A stretch of 64,000 nucleotides of DNA from Actinocrinis sp035605935 (lineage in GTDB: Bacteria; Actinomycetota; Actinomycetes; Streptomycetales; Catenulisporaceae). The DNA is taken from contig NZ_DATNGK010000277.1 in assembly GCF_035605935.1 (NCBI RefSeq), positions 1 to 64,000 on the forward strand, written 5' to 3'. A program made the position numbers and the translations under genes. Shown piece after piece: positions 57,190-64,000 of this stretch; the stretch's first letter is position 1; every line of letters starts with the position of its first letter. Under the pieces are notes generated by a model. The model made no database searches, was not told the origin of the DNA, and saw only the letters and a program-made list of their open reading frames with translations.

Positions 57190-58605
57190 ATGGCGCTGCT
57201 CATCGAACGGCCGCGCCCGGCGCGCATCCGGCAGTCGCGCCGGGGGTGGTGGCTCGCGATCGCTGCCGTGTGCCTCGGCGCATTCATGGGGCAGCTCGAC
57301 GCGTCGATCGCGGTGCTGACGTATCCGGCGCTTGAGGAGCGGTTCCACGCTCCGGCCGCTGCCGTCGAGTGGGTGTCGCTCGGGTATCTACTGACGCTGA
57401 TAGCGCTGCTCGTTCCGGCCGGGCGGCTTGCCGACGCGCACGGCCGCAAGCTGTTCTACCTGTACGGCTTTCTCGTGTTCACGCTCGCTTCGGCGGCCTG
57501 CGGACTGGCGCCGACGCTCAGCGCCCTGATCGGCTTCCGGCTCGTGCAGGCGATCGGCGCGGCTGCGCTGCAAGCCAACAGCGTCGCGTTGGTGGCGACC
57601 AGCGCTCCGCGCGGGCGGTTGCGTGCCGCTTTGGGTGTCCAGGCCGGTGCCCAAGCGGTCGGTCTGGCGCTCGGACCGACACTCGGCGCGGTGATCGTGA
57701 CCGGTCTGGGCTGGCGCTGGGTGTTCCTGTTGAACGTGCCGGTGGGGGTCGTAGCGCTGATCGCGGGCAACTTCTTTCTGCCGAGGACGCGGAACCGCAC
57801 AGCGGTGGACCGCTTTGACTGGCCAGGTTTCGCGCTGCTCGCGGTGTCAAGCACGGCGCTGCTGCTGGCGATTTCGGCCGCGTCAGGGCTCGAACTGTCG
57901 GTGGTGGAGGCAGCCGCGTTGTTCGTGATTGCGGTAACGGCGAGCCTGGCGTTCGCGAGGCGTCTGTCGCACGCCGCCAGTCCGCTGGTGAATCCGGTGT
58001 TGTTGCGCACGCGTGGCACTGCCCTCGGTCTCGCGGGCGCACTTGGCGGCTACCTGGTCCTCTTCGGCCCGCTGGTGCTCGTGCCGGCAGTACTCACGGC
58101 GCGTGGGGATTCGCTCGCCTTGGCAGGGCTCGTACTCACCGCGCTGCCGGCTGGATTCGCCGTCACCGCGCTGGCAGCCGATCGGATCCTGCCGCGCGGC
58201 TGGACCGATCGCCGACGTGCGCTGGCTGGTGCGGCGCTCGCGCTCGGCGCGTTGCTTGCGGTGCTCGCGATGTTCGCGCTGTCCGTCGCCGGATCGGATT
58301 TCGCGGCAGTGCTCGCGGTGTTGCTGGCCTTGCTGGGCCTGGGTCTCGGCGTATTCGCACCGGCGAACAATGCCCTGATCATGGCGGCGATCCCGCGCGG
58401 CACCGAGGCGACAGGCGGCGGCCTGGTGAACATGGCTCGTGCCCTCGGGACCGCGCTCGGCGTGGCGCTGGTGACGCTGAGCCTGCATCAGGGTTCGCAT
58501 TCTGGCGGCGCGGCGGCGGCTCTGCTCGCGCTGATTGCGACGGCAGTGCTCATCGTGACAGCAGCCAGTGATGCCCGGAGTCAGATGGCATCCCAGGGCG
58601 CCTGA
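57190..58605 (+). CDS. MFS drug exporter (DHA2/EmrB-like, 14 helices)
   Basis: 471 residues from an ATG. About 14 hydrophobic segments are seen. Motif A sits in the loop after helix 2 (GRLADAHGRKLFY), motif C-like glycines lie in helix 5 (GLALGPTLGAVI), and the early LGAFMGQLDASIAVLTYPAL is typical of DHA2 proton antiporters. These export drugs, dyes or own metabolites. The promoter carries a perfect palindrome and a PHO-like repeat. The end overlaps the convergent aminotransferase gene by 25 bases. Confidence 0.9.
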   Translation: MALLIERPRPARIRQSRRGWWLAIAAVCLGAFMGQLDASIAVLTYPALEERFHAPAAAVEWVSLGYLLTLIALLVPAGRLADAHGRKLFYLYGFLVFTLASAACGLAPTLSALIGFRLVQAIGAAALQANSVALVATSAPRGRLRAALGVQAGAQAVGLALGPTLGAVIVTGLGWRWVFLLNVPVGVVALIAGNFFLPRTRNRTAVDRFDWPGFALLAVSSTALLLAISAASGLELSVVEAAALFVIAVTASLAFARRLSHAASPLVNPVLLRTRGTALGLAGALGGYLVLFGPLVLVPAVLTARGDSLALAGLVLTALPAGFAVTALAADRILPRGWTDRRRALAGAALALGALLAVLAMFALSVAGSDFAAVLAVLLALLGLGLGVFAPANNALIMAAIPRGTEATGGGLVNMARALGTALGVALVTLSLHQGSHSGGAAAALLALIATAVLIVTAASDARSQMASQGA

Positions 58606-59420
58606 GCGCAACGGTCGAGAACGTGAGCGAGCAGCGGAGCGTCGAGCGGAATGTCGAGTTCGTCGATGCGGCGCACGGTCGCGATGCCGCGCGAGTTCGT
58701 CACGAAGGCGCCGTCGAACGCGGCGAGGTCGTCCAGGAGCACGCGACGATGGTGTTGCGGCACGTCAGCCGCCGACAGCTCTCGCTGCAAGACCTGCATG
58801 CCGATGCCGAGCAGCATGGGCGCCTGCGGCCAGACGACCGCGTCGCCTTGGATGAATCCGACGTTCGTGATCGCCCCCTCCGCGATCAGCCCGCCTTCGC
58901 CAACGAGTAAGGGCTCGTCGAAACCACGCCGCTCGACCAGCTTGATGTAGTGGCCCTGCGCAAAGCCGCCGACATGCTTGATGTGAGCAAAAGGCCGCTG
59001 ATAAGGAACGGAGCACAGGGTCAGCGGCCCGGCCGGCATCTCGTAAGGCGGCCGTACGGTCAGCAGAACACTGATCTCGGGCTCGACGCCCGCCGGAGGT
59101 TCGGCAGATCCGTCGGGGCTGAACACGTTGATTCGAACGGAGGCGTCTCGGGTGGTTCCGTCGCGGTCGTCATTTTCACCACTGTCGTCCCCGAGCGCGT
59201 GTCGCAGGTGGGCGAGGATGCGCTCGCCGCTCAATTCGACCCCGAACAGTTCCCTGGTCGCCGCGTCGAGCCGGGCGAGGTGGAAGTCCAGGCCACGCAC
59301 CCTGCCCCCGCGGACCTGCATCGCCGTGAAGTGGCCGTAGCCGCCGAGCGCGGGAAAAAGCTCCAGGCCGGTGATCGCCGCGTGGCCGTTGAGTTCAAGG
59401 CGCGCAGGCAGCGGGGGCAT
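58581..59420 (-). CDS. Class IV PLP aminotransferase/lyase
   Basis: 279 residues. The ATG overlaps the phosphatase stop by one base (TGATG). The fold-type IV core is present: K148 in AHIKHVGGF as the PLP lysine, E181 and N186 in GGLIAEGAITNVGFI, and the TNSRGIATVRRID phosphate-binding turn. Family members are branched-chain or D-amino acid aminotransferases and aminodeoxychorismate lyases; the short N-terminus and GHFTAMQVRGG favour the lyase-like group. The role beside a SixA-like phosphatase is unclear. Confidence 0.85.
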   Translation of the reverse strand: MPPLPARLELNGHAAITGLELFPALGGYGHFTAMQVRGGRVRGLDFHLARLDAATRELFGVELSGERILAHLRHALGDDSGENDDRDGTTRDASVRINVFSPDGSAEPPAGVEPEISVLLTVRPPYEMPAGPLTLCSVPYQRPFAHIKHVGGFAQGHYIKLVERRGFDEPLLVGEGGLIAEGAITNVGFIQGDAVVWPQAPMLLGIGMQVLQRELSAADVPQHHRRVLLDDLAAFDGAFVTNSRGIATVRRIDELDIPLDAPLLAHVLDRCAQAPWDAI

Positions 59421-59974
59421 CAGTCACCCTCATTCGCGCCGTCGCCGCGCGGGATCGCGAACTCGGTCAGCAGCGCGCCGCCGGGCGCCAGGTCCGACCA
59501 GTCGCCCGGCACGCTGAACACTGAAAGACCAGAGGTCGGGTACTTTTCGCGGGCGCGGGCAAGCGGTTCGCCGGACTCCGTGTCGGCGAGAGTTACCGCG
59601 AGGTGCTGCATACCGGGATTGTGGCCGACCAGTAGTAGTCCGCGGACCCGCGCCGGAGTCTCGCGCACCACCGTGAGCAGCGTCGAAGTGGTCGCGGCGT
59701 AAATTCTGCCGTCGTAAACCGGCGTCGGTGGGCCGTCGAGTTCCTTGGCGACCAACTCCCAGGTCTCGCGGGTGCGCCGGGCCGGAGAGCACACGACCCG
59801 ATCGATCGCGAAGGCGTCGAGCCGCCGCCCGGCCTCGCGCAGCCATCGGCCCGCGGCTGGGGCGTCACGCCGTCCGCGCTCGGCGAGCGGTCGTTGCCGG
59901 TCTTCGACGTCCGGCCAGGCGGCCTTCGCGTGTCGCAGAACGATCAGGTACCTGGTGGTGACGGGTGCGGTCAC
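59420..59974 (-). CDS. SixA-like histidine phosphatase
   Basis: 184 residues from a GTG at 59974 (a second GTG at 59962 is possible; neither has a strong ribosome site). The RHG-type core is the catalytic LRHAKAAWPD, the second arginine in CSPARRTRETWELV and the second His in LLVGHNPGMQHL. The short form matches SixA, which removes phosphate from His-containing phosphotransfer domains; other small phosphatases share the fold. It is divergent from csoR and coupled to the aminotransferase gene. Confidence 0.88.
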   Translation of the reverse strand: MTAPVTTRYLIVLRHAKAAWPDVEDRQRPLAERGRRDAPAAGRWLREAGRRLDAFAIDRVVCSPARRTRETWELVAKELDGPPTPVYDGRIYAATTSTLLTVVRETPARVRGLLLVGHNPGMQHLAVTLADTESGEPLARAREKYPTSGLSVFSVPGDWSDLAPGGALLTEFAIPRGDGANEGD

Positions 59975-60077
59975 CCGTACAGCTTTGCAGAGCGAGTCAA
60001 GCCCGGCATTCCGAGGGTGCGGTGAGGGTGCGGCGAGGGTGGGCCGTGAGCGCGTCGCGAGGCGAAATACGGGGGAG

Positions 60078-60106
60078 GGGTATGCGCATATACCCGGCAG
60101 GGGTAT
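60078..60106. promoter_or_regulatory. CsoR operator of the copper operon
   Basis: Three half-sites alternate: GGGTAT (60078), ATACCC (60090-60095) and GGGTAT (60101-60106). The last two give ATACCC-GGCAG-GGGTAT, the CsoR pseudo-palindrome. It lies 10 bases before the csoR ATG and overlaps the promoter. Confidence 0.85.
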
Positions 60107-60115
60107 GCTGACGTT

Positions 60116-60403
60116 ATGGAGGGACACGGGTACACCGCGCACAAGCAGGACTACCTCAAGCGGCTGCGCCGGATAGAAGGCCAGGTCCGTGGTTTGCAAC
60201 GGATGGTCGACGAGGACAGTTACTGCATCGACATCCTCACCCAGGTCTCCGCGGCTACCAAGGCGCTGCAGTCGGTGGCGATCGGCCTGCTTGAGGAGCA
60301 TCTCGCGCATTGCGTCGCGGATGCGGTGGCTCAGGGCGGAGAAACCGCTGACGCCAAGGTGAAAGAGGCCGCCGACGCCATCGCGCGGCTGGTTCGTTCG
60401 TGA
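60116..60403 (+). CDS. csoR: Copper-sensing repressor CsoR
   Basis: 95 residues, an all-helical DUF156 protein. The Cu(I) ligands C37, H62 and C66 match the C36/H61/C65 set of Mycobacterium tuberculosis CsoR at identical spacing. YLKRLRRIEGQVRGLQRMV is the DNA-facing helix. Copper binding releases it from the ATACCC/GGGTAT operator just upstream and induces the chaperone and ATPase genes that follow. First gene of csoR-copZ-copA. Confidence 0.96.
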   Translation: MEGHGYTAHKQDYLKRLRRIEGQVRGLQRMVDEDSYCIDILTQVSAATKALQSVAIGLLEEHLAHCVADAVAQGGETADAKVKEAADAIARLVRS

Positions 60404-60433
60404 GTTAGAGGATTAGAGGAGCAGAGCAAACTG

Positions 60434-60661
60434 ATGAGCACTGAGACCGAGAAGAACATCGTCACCGACTACACCGTGAGCGGCATGACGTGCGGGCACT
60501 GCGTCGCCTCGGTGACGGAGGAAGTCGGCGCGGTCGACGGAGTGAGCGATGTGGATGTGGACCTGGCCTCCGGCCGCGTCACCGTGACCAGTTCCCGTCC
60601 GCTGCCGGTCGCCGAAGTTCAGGCGGCTGTGGACGAGGCCGGATACCAGCTCGTTTCCTGA
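60434..60661 (+). CDS. copZ: Copper chaperone CopZ (HMA domain)
   Basis: 75 residues. GAGGAG precedes the ATG. A single heavy-metal-associated domain with the Cu(I) motif GMTCGHC (C20, C23) and the betaalphabetabetaalphabeta length of CopZ/Atx1. It carries Cu(I) to the CopA ATPase encoded 22 bases downstream. It is 30 bases after csoR, in the same operon. Confidence 0.95.
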   Translation: MSTETEKNIVTDYTVSGMTCGHCVASVTEEVGAVDGVSDVDVDLASGRVTVTSSRPLPVAEVQAAVDEAGYQLVS

Positions 60662-60683
60662 CCGGCAGGCGGCGGCGGAGAGC

Positions 60684-63200
60684 GTGGCGAGCGACAGGGC
60701 GGCGACTAAGACAGTGGTAGCAAAGACGGCAGCGACCGAGACGGCGTCCGGCGCGAAGGTGTTCGGCGCGAAGGTGTTCGGCGAGACGGCGGCAGCGAAA
60801 ACAGCGGTGACCGAGCCCGCGATCGCGCGGGTTGCACTCGACATCACTGGTATGACTTGTGCGTCCTGCGCGACGCGGATCGAGCGAAAGCTCAATCGGC
60901 TCGACGGCGTGACCGCGACGGTGAACTACGCCACCGAGCAAGCCAGCGTCGAGTACCCGCGAGCGCTGAGCCCGCAGGACCTTGTCGCAGTAGTGGAAGC
61001 CGCCGGATATCGGGCGACTGTGCCCGCTCCGCGTCTCGCCGCTGACGCCCCTCATGCCGCTGAAGCCGCTGAAGCCGCTGATGCCGTCGCGCTGGAGCAG
61101 TCCGGAGCTGCGGAATCGACAAGCGATCAGCCCACTGATTTGGTCGTCCAAGCCGCCGCGGCACTCCTGCGCCGGCTGACGATTTCCGCGGCTCTGGCGC
61201 TCCCGGTTCTGCTGATGGCGATGGTTCCGGCGCTCCAGTTCCGCAATTGGCAGTGGCTCTCGCTTACGCTCGCCGCCCCAGTCGTGGCGTGGGGCGGCTG
61301 GCCGTTCCACCGCGCCGCGATCACAAACCTGCGCCACGGCGCGGCGACGATGGACACGCTGATCTCACTCGGCACCCTCGCCGCGTTTACGTGGTCGCTG
61401 TACGCGCTCTTCTTCGGTGACGCCGGGCAGCCCGGCATGCGGATGCCCTTCGAGCTGATCGCGAGTGGTTCCGGGACCGACGCGATCTACCTCGAAGTGG
61501 CTTCGGTGGTGATCGTGTTCATCCTCGCCGGCCGCTACTTCGAGGCGCGGGCGAAGCGACGTTCCGGAGCGGCACTCAGGGCACTGCTGCACCTCGGCGC
61601 GAAGGACGTCGCCGTACTGCGCGACGACCGCGAGATCCGCATCCCGATCGGACAGTTGGCGCGCGGCGATCTGTTCGTGGTGCGGCCGGGAGAGAAGGTC
61701 GCGACGGACGGCGTGGTCGTTGAGGGTCGTTGCGCGATCGACGCCAGCCTGCTGACCGGCGAGTCCGTGCCCGTCGAGGTCGGCCCTGGCGACGCGGTGA
61801 CCGGTGCGACGGTTAACGCGGGTGGCCGGATTGTGGCGCGTGCGACGCGGATCGGCGCCGAGACGCAGCTGGCGCAGATCGCGCGACTGGTGGTGGAGGC
61901 GCAGACCGGAAAGGCGGCCGTCCAGCGGCTCGCCGACCGGGTATCAGCAGTCTTCGTCCCAATCGTGATTGTGCTGGCGGTCGCGACGCTCGTTGGCTGG
62001 CTGCTCGCGGGCGAGGGCGCCGCGCGCGCCTTCACGTCCGGTGTCGCTGTGCTGATCATCGCCTGTCCTTGCGCCCTCGGTCTCGCCACGCCCACCGCGC
62101 TGCTGGTCGGCACGGGCCGTGGCGCGCAACTCGGCATCCTGATCAAGGGCCCGGAGGTGCTGGAGTCCACCAGGCGCGTCGACACGATCGTGCTCGACAA
62201 GACCGGGACTGTGACGACCGGAGAGATGACGCTGCTGCGCATCGTTCTTGCGTCAGTTAGTGATGGCGAGGCGCAGGTCCCACGTGGGGGGCAGGTCCCA
62301 GACGAGGCGCGGGTTCCAGACGAGGCGCGGGTTCCAGACGAGGCGCAGGTGTTGCGCCTTGCCGGTGCCGTCGAATCGGCTTCGGAGCACCCAATTGCGC
62401 GCGCGGTCGCGAAGGCTGCGGCCGATTTCCTTGGCGTAGCTGCGCTGCCGCGAGTCGATCAGTTCTCGAATACGGACGGACTGGGTGTCGAAGGGCTCGT
62501 CGATGGTCGCGACGTGCTGGTCGGACGCCCTCGGCTGCTGATTGAGCGCGGCATCACGCTTCCTGCGGACCTGGACGAAGCGCGCGTCGTCGCCGAGGCC
62601 GAGGGAGCGACCGCCGTCGCAGTGGCTTGGAACGGCGCAACGAGGGCGATCCTCGTTGTCGGTGACGTAGTCAAGCCCGGATCCGCCGAAGCTGTGGCCC
62701 GGCTGCGCGCCCTTGGGCTTAGGCCGATTTTGCTCACCGGCGACAATGCGCGGGCAGCGCGCCGCATCGCCGAACAGGTCGGCATCGACGACGGCGACGT
62801 GATCGCCGAGGTCTTGCCGGCGGAGAAGGCGGAACACGTAAAGCGACTGCAAGCGGAGGGCCGCACGGTCGCGATGGTCGGCGACGGAGTCAACGATGCC
62901 GCCGCGCTCGCGCAAGCCGATCTTGGCCTGGCGATGGGCACCGGTGCGGACGCGGCGATCGAGGCCGCGGACCTGACTCTGGTCGGCGGCGATCCGCGCG
63001 GCCTTCCCGACGCGATTCGGCTGTCGCGTAGGACTCTGGCCACGATCAAGGGGAATCTGTTCTGGGCTTTCGCCTACAACGTCGCCGCGCTGCCGCTGGC
63101 CGCGGCTGGGTTGCTCGGTCCGCTGATCGCGGGCGCGGCGATGGCGGGCTCTTCGGTCTTCGTGGTTTCGAACAGCCTGCGATTGCGCCGATTCAGCTGA
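60684..63200 (+). CDS. copA: Cu(I)-exporting P1B-type ATPase CopA
   Basis: 838 residues from a GTG. An Ala/Thr/Lys-rich N-terminus with a repeated GAKVFG precedes one HMA domain (GMTCASC, about 55-61). Then come eight membrane helices with the CPC ion site (about 460), the phosphorylation site DKTGT (about 504), SEHPIA of the nucleotide domain (about 567) and GDGVND (about 732). It pumps Cu(I) out. Between DKTGT and SEHP is an 18-base tandem repeat encoding four hexapeptides (QVPRGG, then VPDEA types), which is not part of the family. Confidence 0.96.
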   Translation: MASDRAATKTVVAKTAATETASGAKVFGAKVFGETAAAKTAVTEPAIARVALDITGMTCASCATRIERKLNRLDGVTATVNYATEQASVEYPRALSPQDLVAVVEAAGYRATVPAPRLAADAPHAAEAAEAADAVALEQSGAAESTSDQPTDLVVQAAAALLRRLTISAALALPVLLMAMVPALQFRNWQWLSLTLAAPVVAWGGWPFHRAAITNLRHGAATMDTLISLGTLAAFTWSLYALFFGDAGQPGMRMPFELIASGSGTDAIYLEVASVVIVFILAGRYFEARAKRRSGAALRALLHLGAKDVAVLRDDREIRIPIGQLARGDLFVVRPGEKVATDGVVVEGRCAIDASLLTGESVPVEVGPGDAVTGATVNAGGRIVARATRIGAETQLAQIARLVVEAQTGKAAVQRLADRVSAVFVPIVIVLAVATLVGWLLAGEGAARAFTSGVAVLIIACPCALGLATPTALLVGTGRGAQLGILIKGPEVLESTRRVDTIVLDKTGTVTTGEMTLLRIVLASVSDGEAQVPRGGQVPDEARVPDEARVPDEAQVLRLAGAVESASEHPIARAVAKAAADFLGVAALPRVDQFSNTDGLGVEGLVDGRDVLVGRPRLLIERGITLPADLDEARVVAEAEGATAVAVAWNGATRAILVVGDVVKPGSAEAVARLRALGLRPILLTGDNARAARRIAEQVGIDDGDVIAEVLPAEKAEHVKRLQAEGRTVAMVGDGVNDAAALAQADLGLAMGTGADAAIEAADLTLVGGDPRGLPDAIRLSRRTLATIKGNLFWAFAYNVAALPLAAAGLLGPLIAGAAMAGSSVFVVSNSLRLRRFS
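62274..62345 (+). repeat. 18-bp tandem repeat inside copA
   Basis: Four head-to-tail units at 62274, 62292, 62310 and 62328; the last two are identical and the first is degenerate. They keep the reading frame and encode (Q/R)VPxxx hexapeptides in the actuator-to-nucleotide-domain region. Confidence 0.85.
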
Positions 63201-63231
63201 AGATGGCGAGTGTGATCGTGGCAGCGGCGGT

Positions 63232-63434
63232 TGTCCCGTTCAGCGGGACAAGTGGTCGGGATGGTTGTCCCGTTCAGCGGGACAGTGTCGTGGTGCCGGG
63301 TCAGGTGTCCCGTTCAGCGGGACAAGTGGTCGGGATGGTTGTCTCGCTGAACTGGACAGCCGACAGTTCCTCGTGTCCCGCTCAGCTGGACACTCGTATC
63401 CGAAGCCGCGCCAGTTGTCCCGCTCAGCTGGACA
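63232..63434. repeat. Array of six 19-bp palindromes
   Basis: Copies start at 63232, 63266, 63306 (TGTCCCGTTCAGCGGGACA), 63340 (TGTCTCGCTGAACTGGACA), 63374 and 63416 (TGTCCCGCTCAGCTGGACA), with 34-42 base periods. The 34-base unit at 63231 (repeat plus its AAGTGGTCGGGATGG spacer) recurs at 63305, so pairs of copies were duplicated. The array fills the space between the convergent copA and threonine aldolase genes, and the last copy covers the aldolase stop codon. Confidence 0.9.
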
Positions 63435-64000
63435 ATTCCTCCGCCACCGCCGCGCCGAACGCGTCGATGTCCGCCTCGGTCGTGTCGAACGACGCCATCC
63501 AGCGCACCTCGCCGGTCTGCTCGTTCCACGTGTAGAACCGGAACCGCTTCTGCAGCCGCTCGGTCACATCCCGCGGCAGGATCGCGAACACCGCGTTCGC
63601 CTGCACCTCCTGCGTGATCCGCACGCCCGGCACGTCGCGGACCTCATCCGCCAGCCGGCGCGCCATCGCGTTCGCGTGCTTCGCGTTGCGCAGCCACAGA
63701 TCCCCGCCGAGCAGCGCCTCGAACTGCACCGAAACGAAGCGCATCTTCGAGGCCAGCTGCATCGCCGCCTTACGCAGGAACTGCATGCCGCGCACCGCGT
63801 CCGGGTTCAGCACGACGATCGCCTCGCCGAGCAGCATGCCGTTCTTTGTGCCGCCGAAGGAGAGCACGTCGACGCCGACGTCCGTGGTGAACGCACGCAG
63901 CGGCAGATCCAGCGTCGCCGCAGCGTTGGCCAGGCGGGCGCCGTCGACGTGCACTTTCATCCCATGCCCGTGCGCCTGCTCGCAGATCGCCGCGATTTGC
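63424..64000 (-). CDS. Low-specificity L-threonine aldolase, C-terminal part
   Basis: The 5' end lies beyond the window and the frame is open to base 64000. About 192 residues are visible. These include HVDGARLANAAATL (the Asp that pairs with the PLP nitrogen), the PLP lysine in VLSFGGTKNGML, and the small-domain RFYTWNEQTGEVRWMASFDTTEADIDAF. The family splits threonine or allo-threonine to glycine and acetaldehyde. Its last codons and stop fall inside the sixth palindromic repeat, so repeat insertion may have set the present C-terminus (ELSS). Confidence 0.92.
   Translation of the reverse strand, partial: QIAAICEQAHGHGMKVHVDGARLANAAATLDLPLRAFTTDVGVDVLSFGGTKNGMLLGEAIVVLNPDAVRGMQFLRKAAMQLASKMRFVSVQFEALLGGDLWLRNAKHANAMARRLADEVRDVPGVRITQEVQANAVFAILPRDVTERLQKRFRFYTWNEQTGEVRWMASFDTTEADIDAFGAAVAEELSS

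Noticed and set aside
63232..63434. CRISPR array
   Set aside because: The repeats are palindromes of 19 bases with spacers of 15-23 bases, some of which are themselves repeated. No cas genes are present.
1..64000. tRNA, rRNA, insertion sequences, phage genes or a replication origin
   Set aside because: No T-loop GGTTCRANYCC in a cloverleaf context, no rRNA-like stretch, no transposase or integrase protein and no DnaA-box cluster were found by reading both strands.

Overview
The window is a high-GC chromosome segment from a filamentous actinomycete. The evidence is pervasive G/C third positions, GTG/TTG starts, many secreted lectin-tagged hydrolases, and operator types known from Streptomyces and relatives (DasR-like, CebR/LacI-like, PHO box, CsoR, BlaI). 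A soil genus such as Catenulispora, Actinospica or Streptomyces fits, but the genus is an inference. No rRNA, tRNA, insertion sequence, prophage or CRISPR array was seen.

Layout. 0-1.7 kb: end of a cupredoxin gene, a Tat-exported metallophosphoesterase and a small membrane protein in one operon. 2-8.7 kb: secreted GH79-like and GH92 enzymes, both with ricin-type lectin tails, and a secreted phospholipase D-like protein. 8.7-14.7 kb: amidohydrolase, IclR regulator, and a tightly overlapping operon of CoA-transferase, citryl-CoA-lyase-like enzyme and two-subunit LigB/LigA ring-cleavage dioxygenase. 14.7-16.8 kb: two membrane proteins of unknown role. 17-28 kb: GH3, GH64 and GH87 enzymes around an ECF sigma/candidate anti-sigma pair. 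28.4-31.4 kb: BlaI, M56 protease, DedA and PAP2 phosphatase. 31.5-36.3 kb: VOC protein, GH18 chitinase under a DasR-like site, PhyH dioxygenase and GMC oxidoreductase. 36.3-43.8 kb: PP2C signalling phosphatase, secreted Pro/Ser/Thr-rich protein, TetR and a heterodimeric ABC exporter. 43.9-50.3 kb: ABM-like protein, GH30 with a divergent ROK regulator, and a DUF4082/beta-helix secreted protein behind a c-di-AMP (ydaO) riboswitch. 50.6-56.9 kb: acetyltransferase, MarR, and a pst phosphate operon with a fused PstC-PstA and an embedded receiver-less winged-helix protein. 57-64 kb: MFS exporter, SixA-like phosphatase with class IV aminotransferase, a complete csoR-copZ-copA copper operon, and part of a threonine aldolase.

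How it works together. The secreted enzymes cover nearly every polymer of a fungal wall: chitin (GH18), beta-1,3-glucan (GH64), alpha-1,3-glucan (GH87), probable beta-1,6-glucan (GH30), mannan (GH92) and oligoglucoside trimming (GH3). A secreted PLD and a GH79-like enzyme accompany them. Their promoters carry different operators, so the genes look like a physical cluster under separate sugar signals rather than one regulon.

The most notable signals outside ordinary gene content are: (1) nine copies of a 19-bp palindrome placed at or just after stop codons, six of them in one array; (2) paired BlaI operators in front of dedA-PAP2, which suggest a wall-stress circuit controlling undecaprenyl-phosphate recycling; (3) a ydaO riboswitch in front of an unusual target; (4) the CoA-transferase/lyase/LigAB operon, which could be a CoA-dependent meta-cleavage route.
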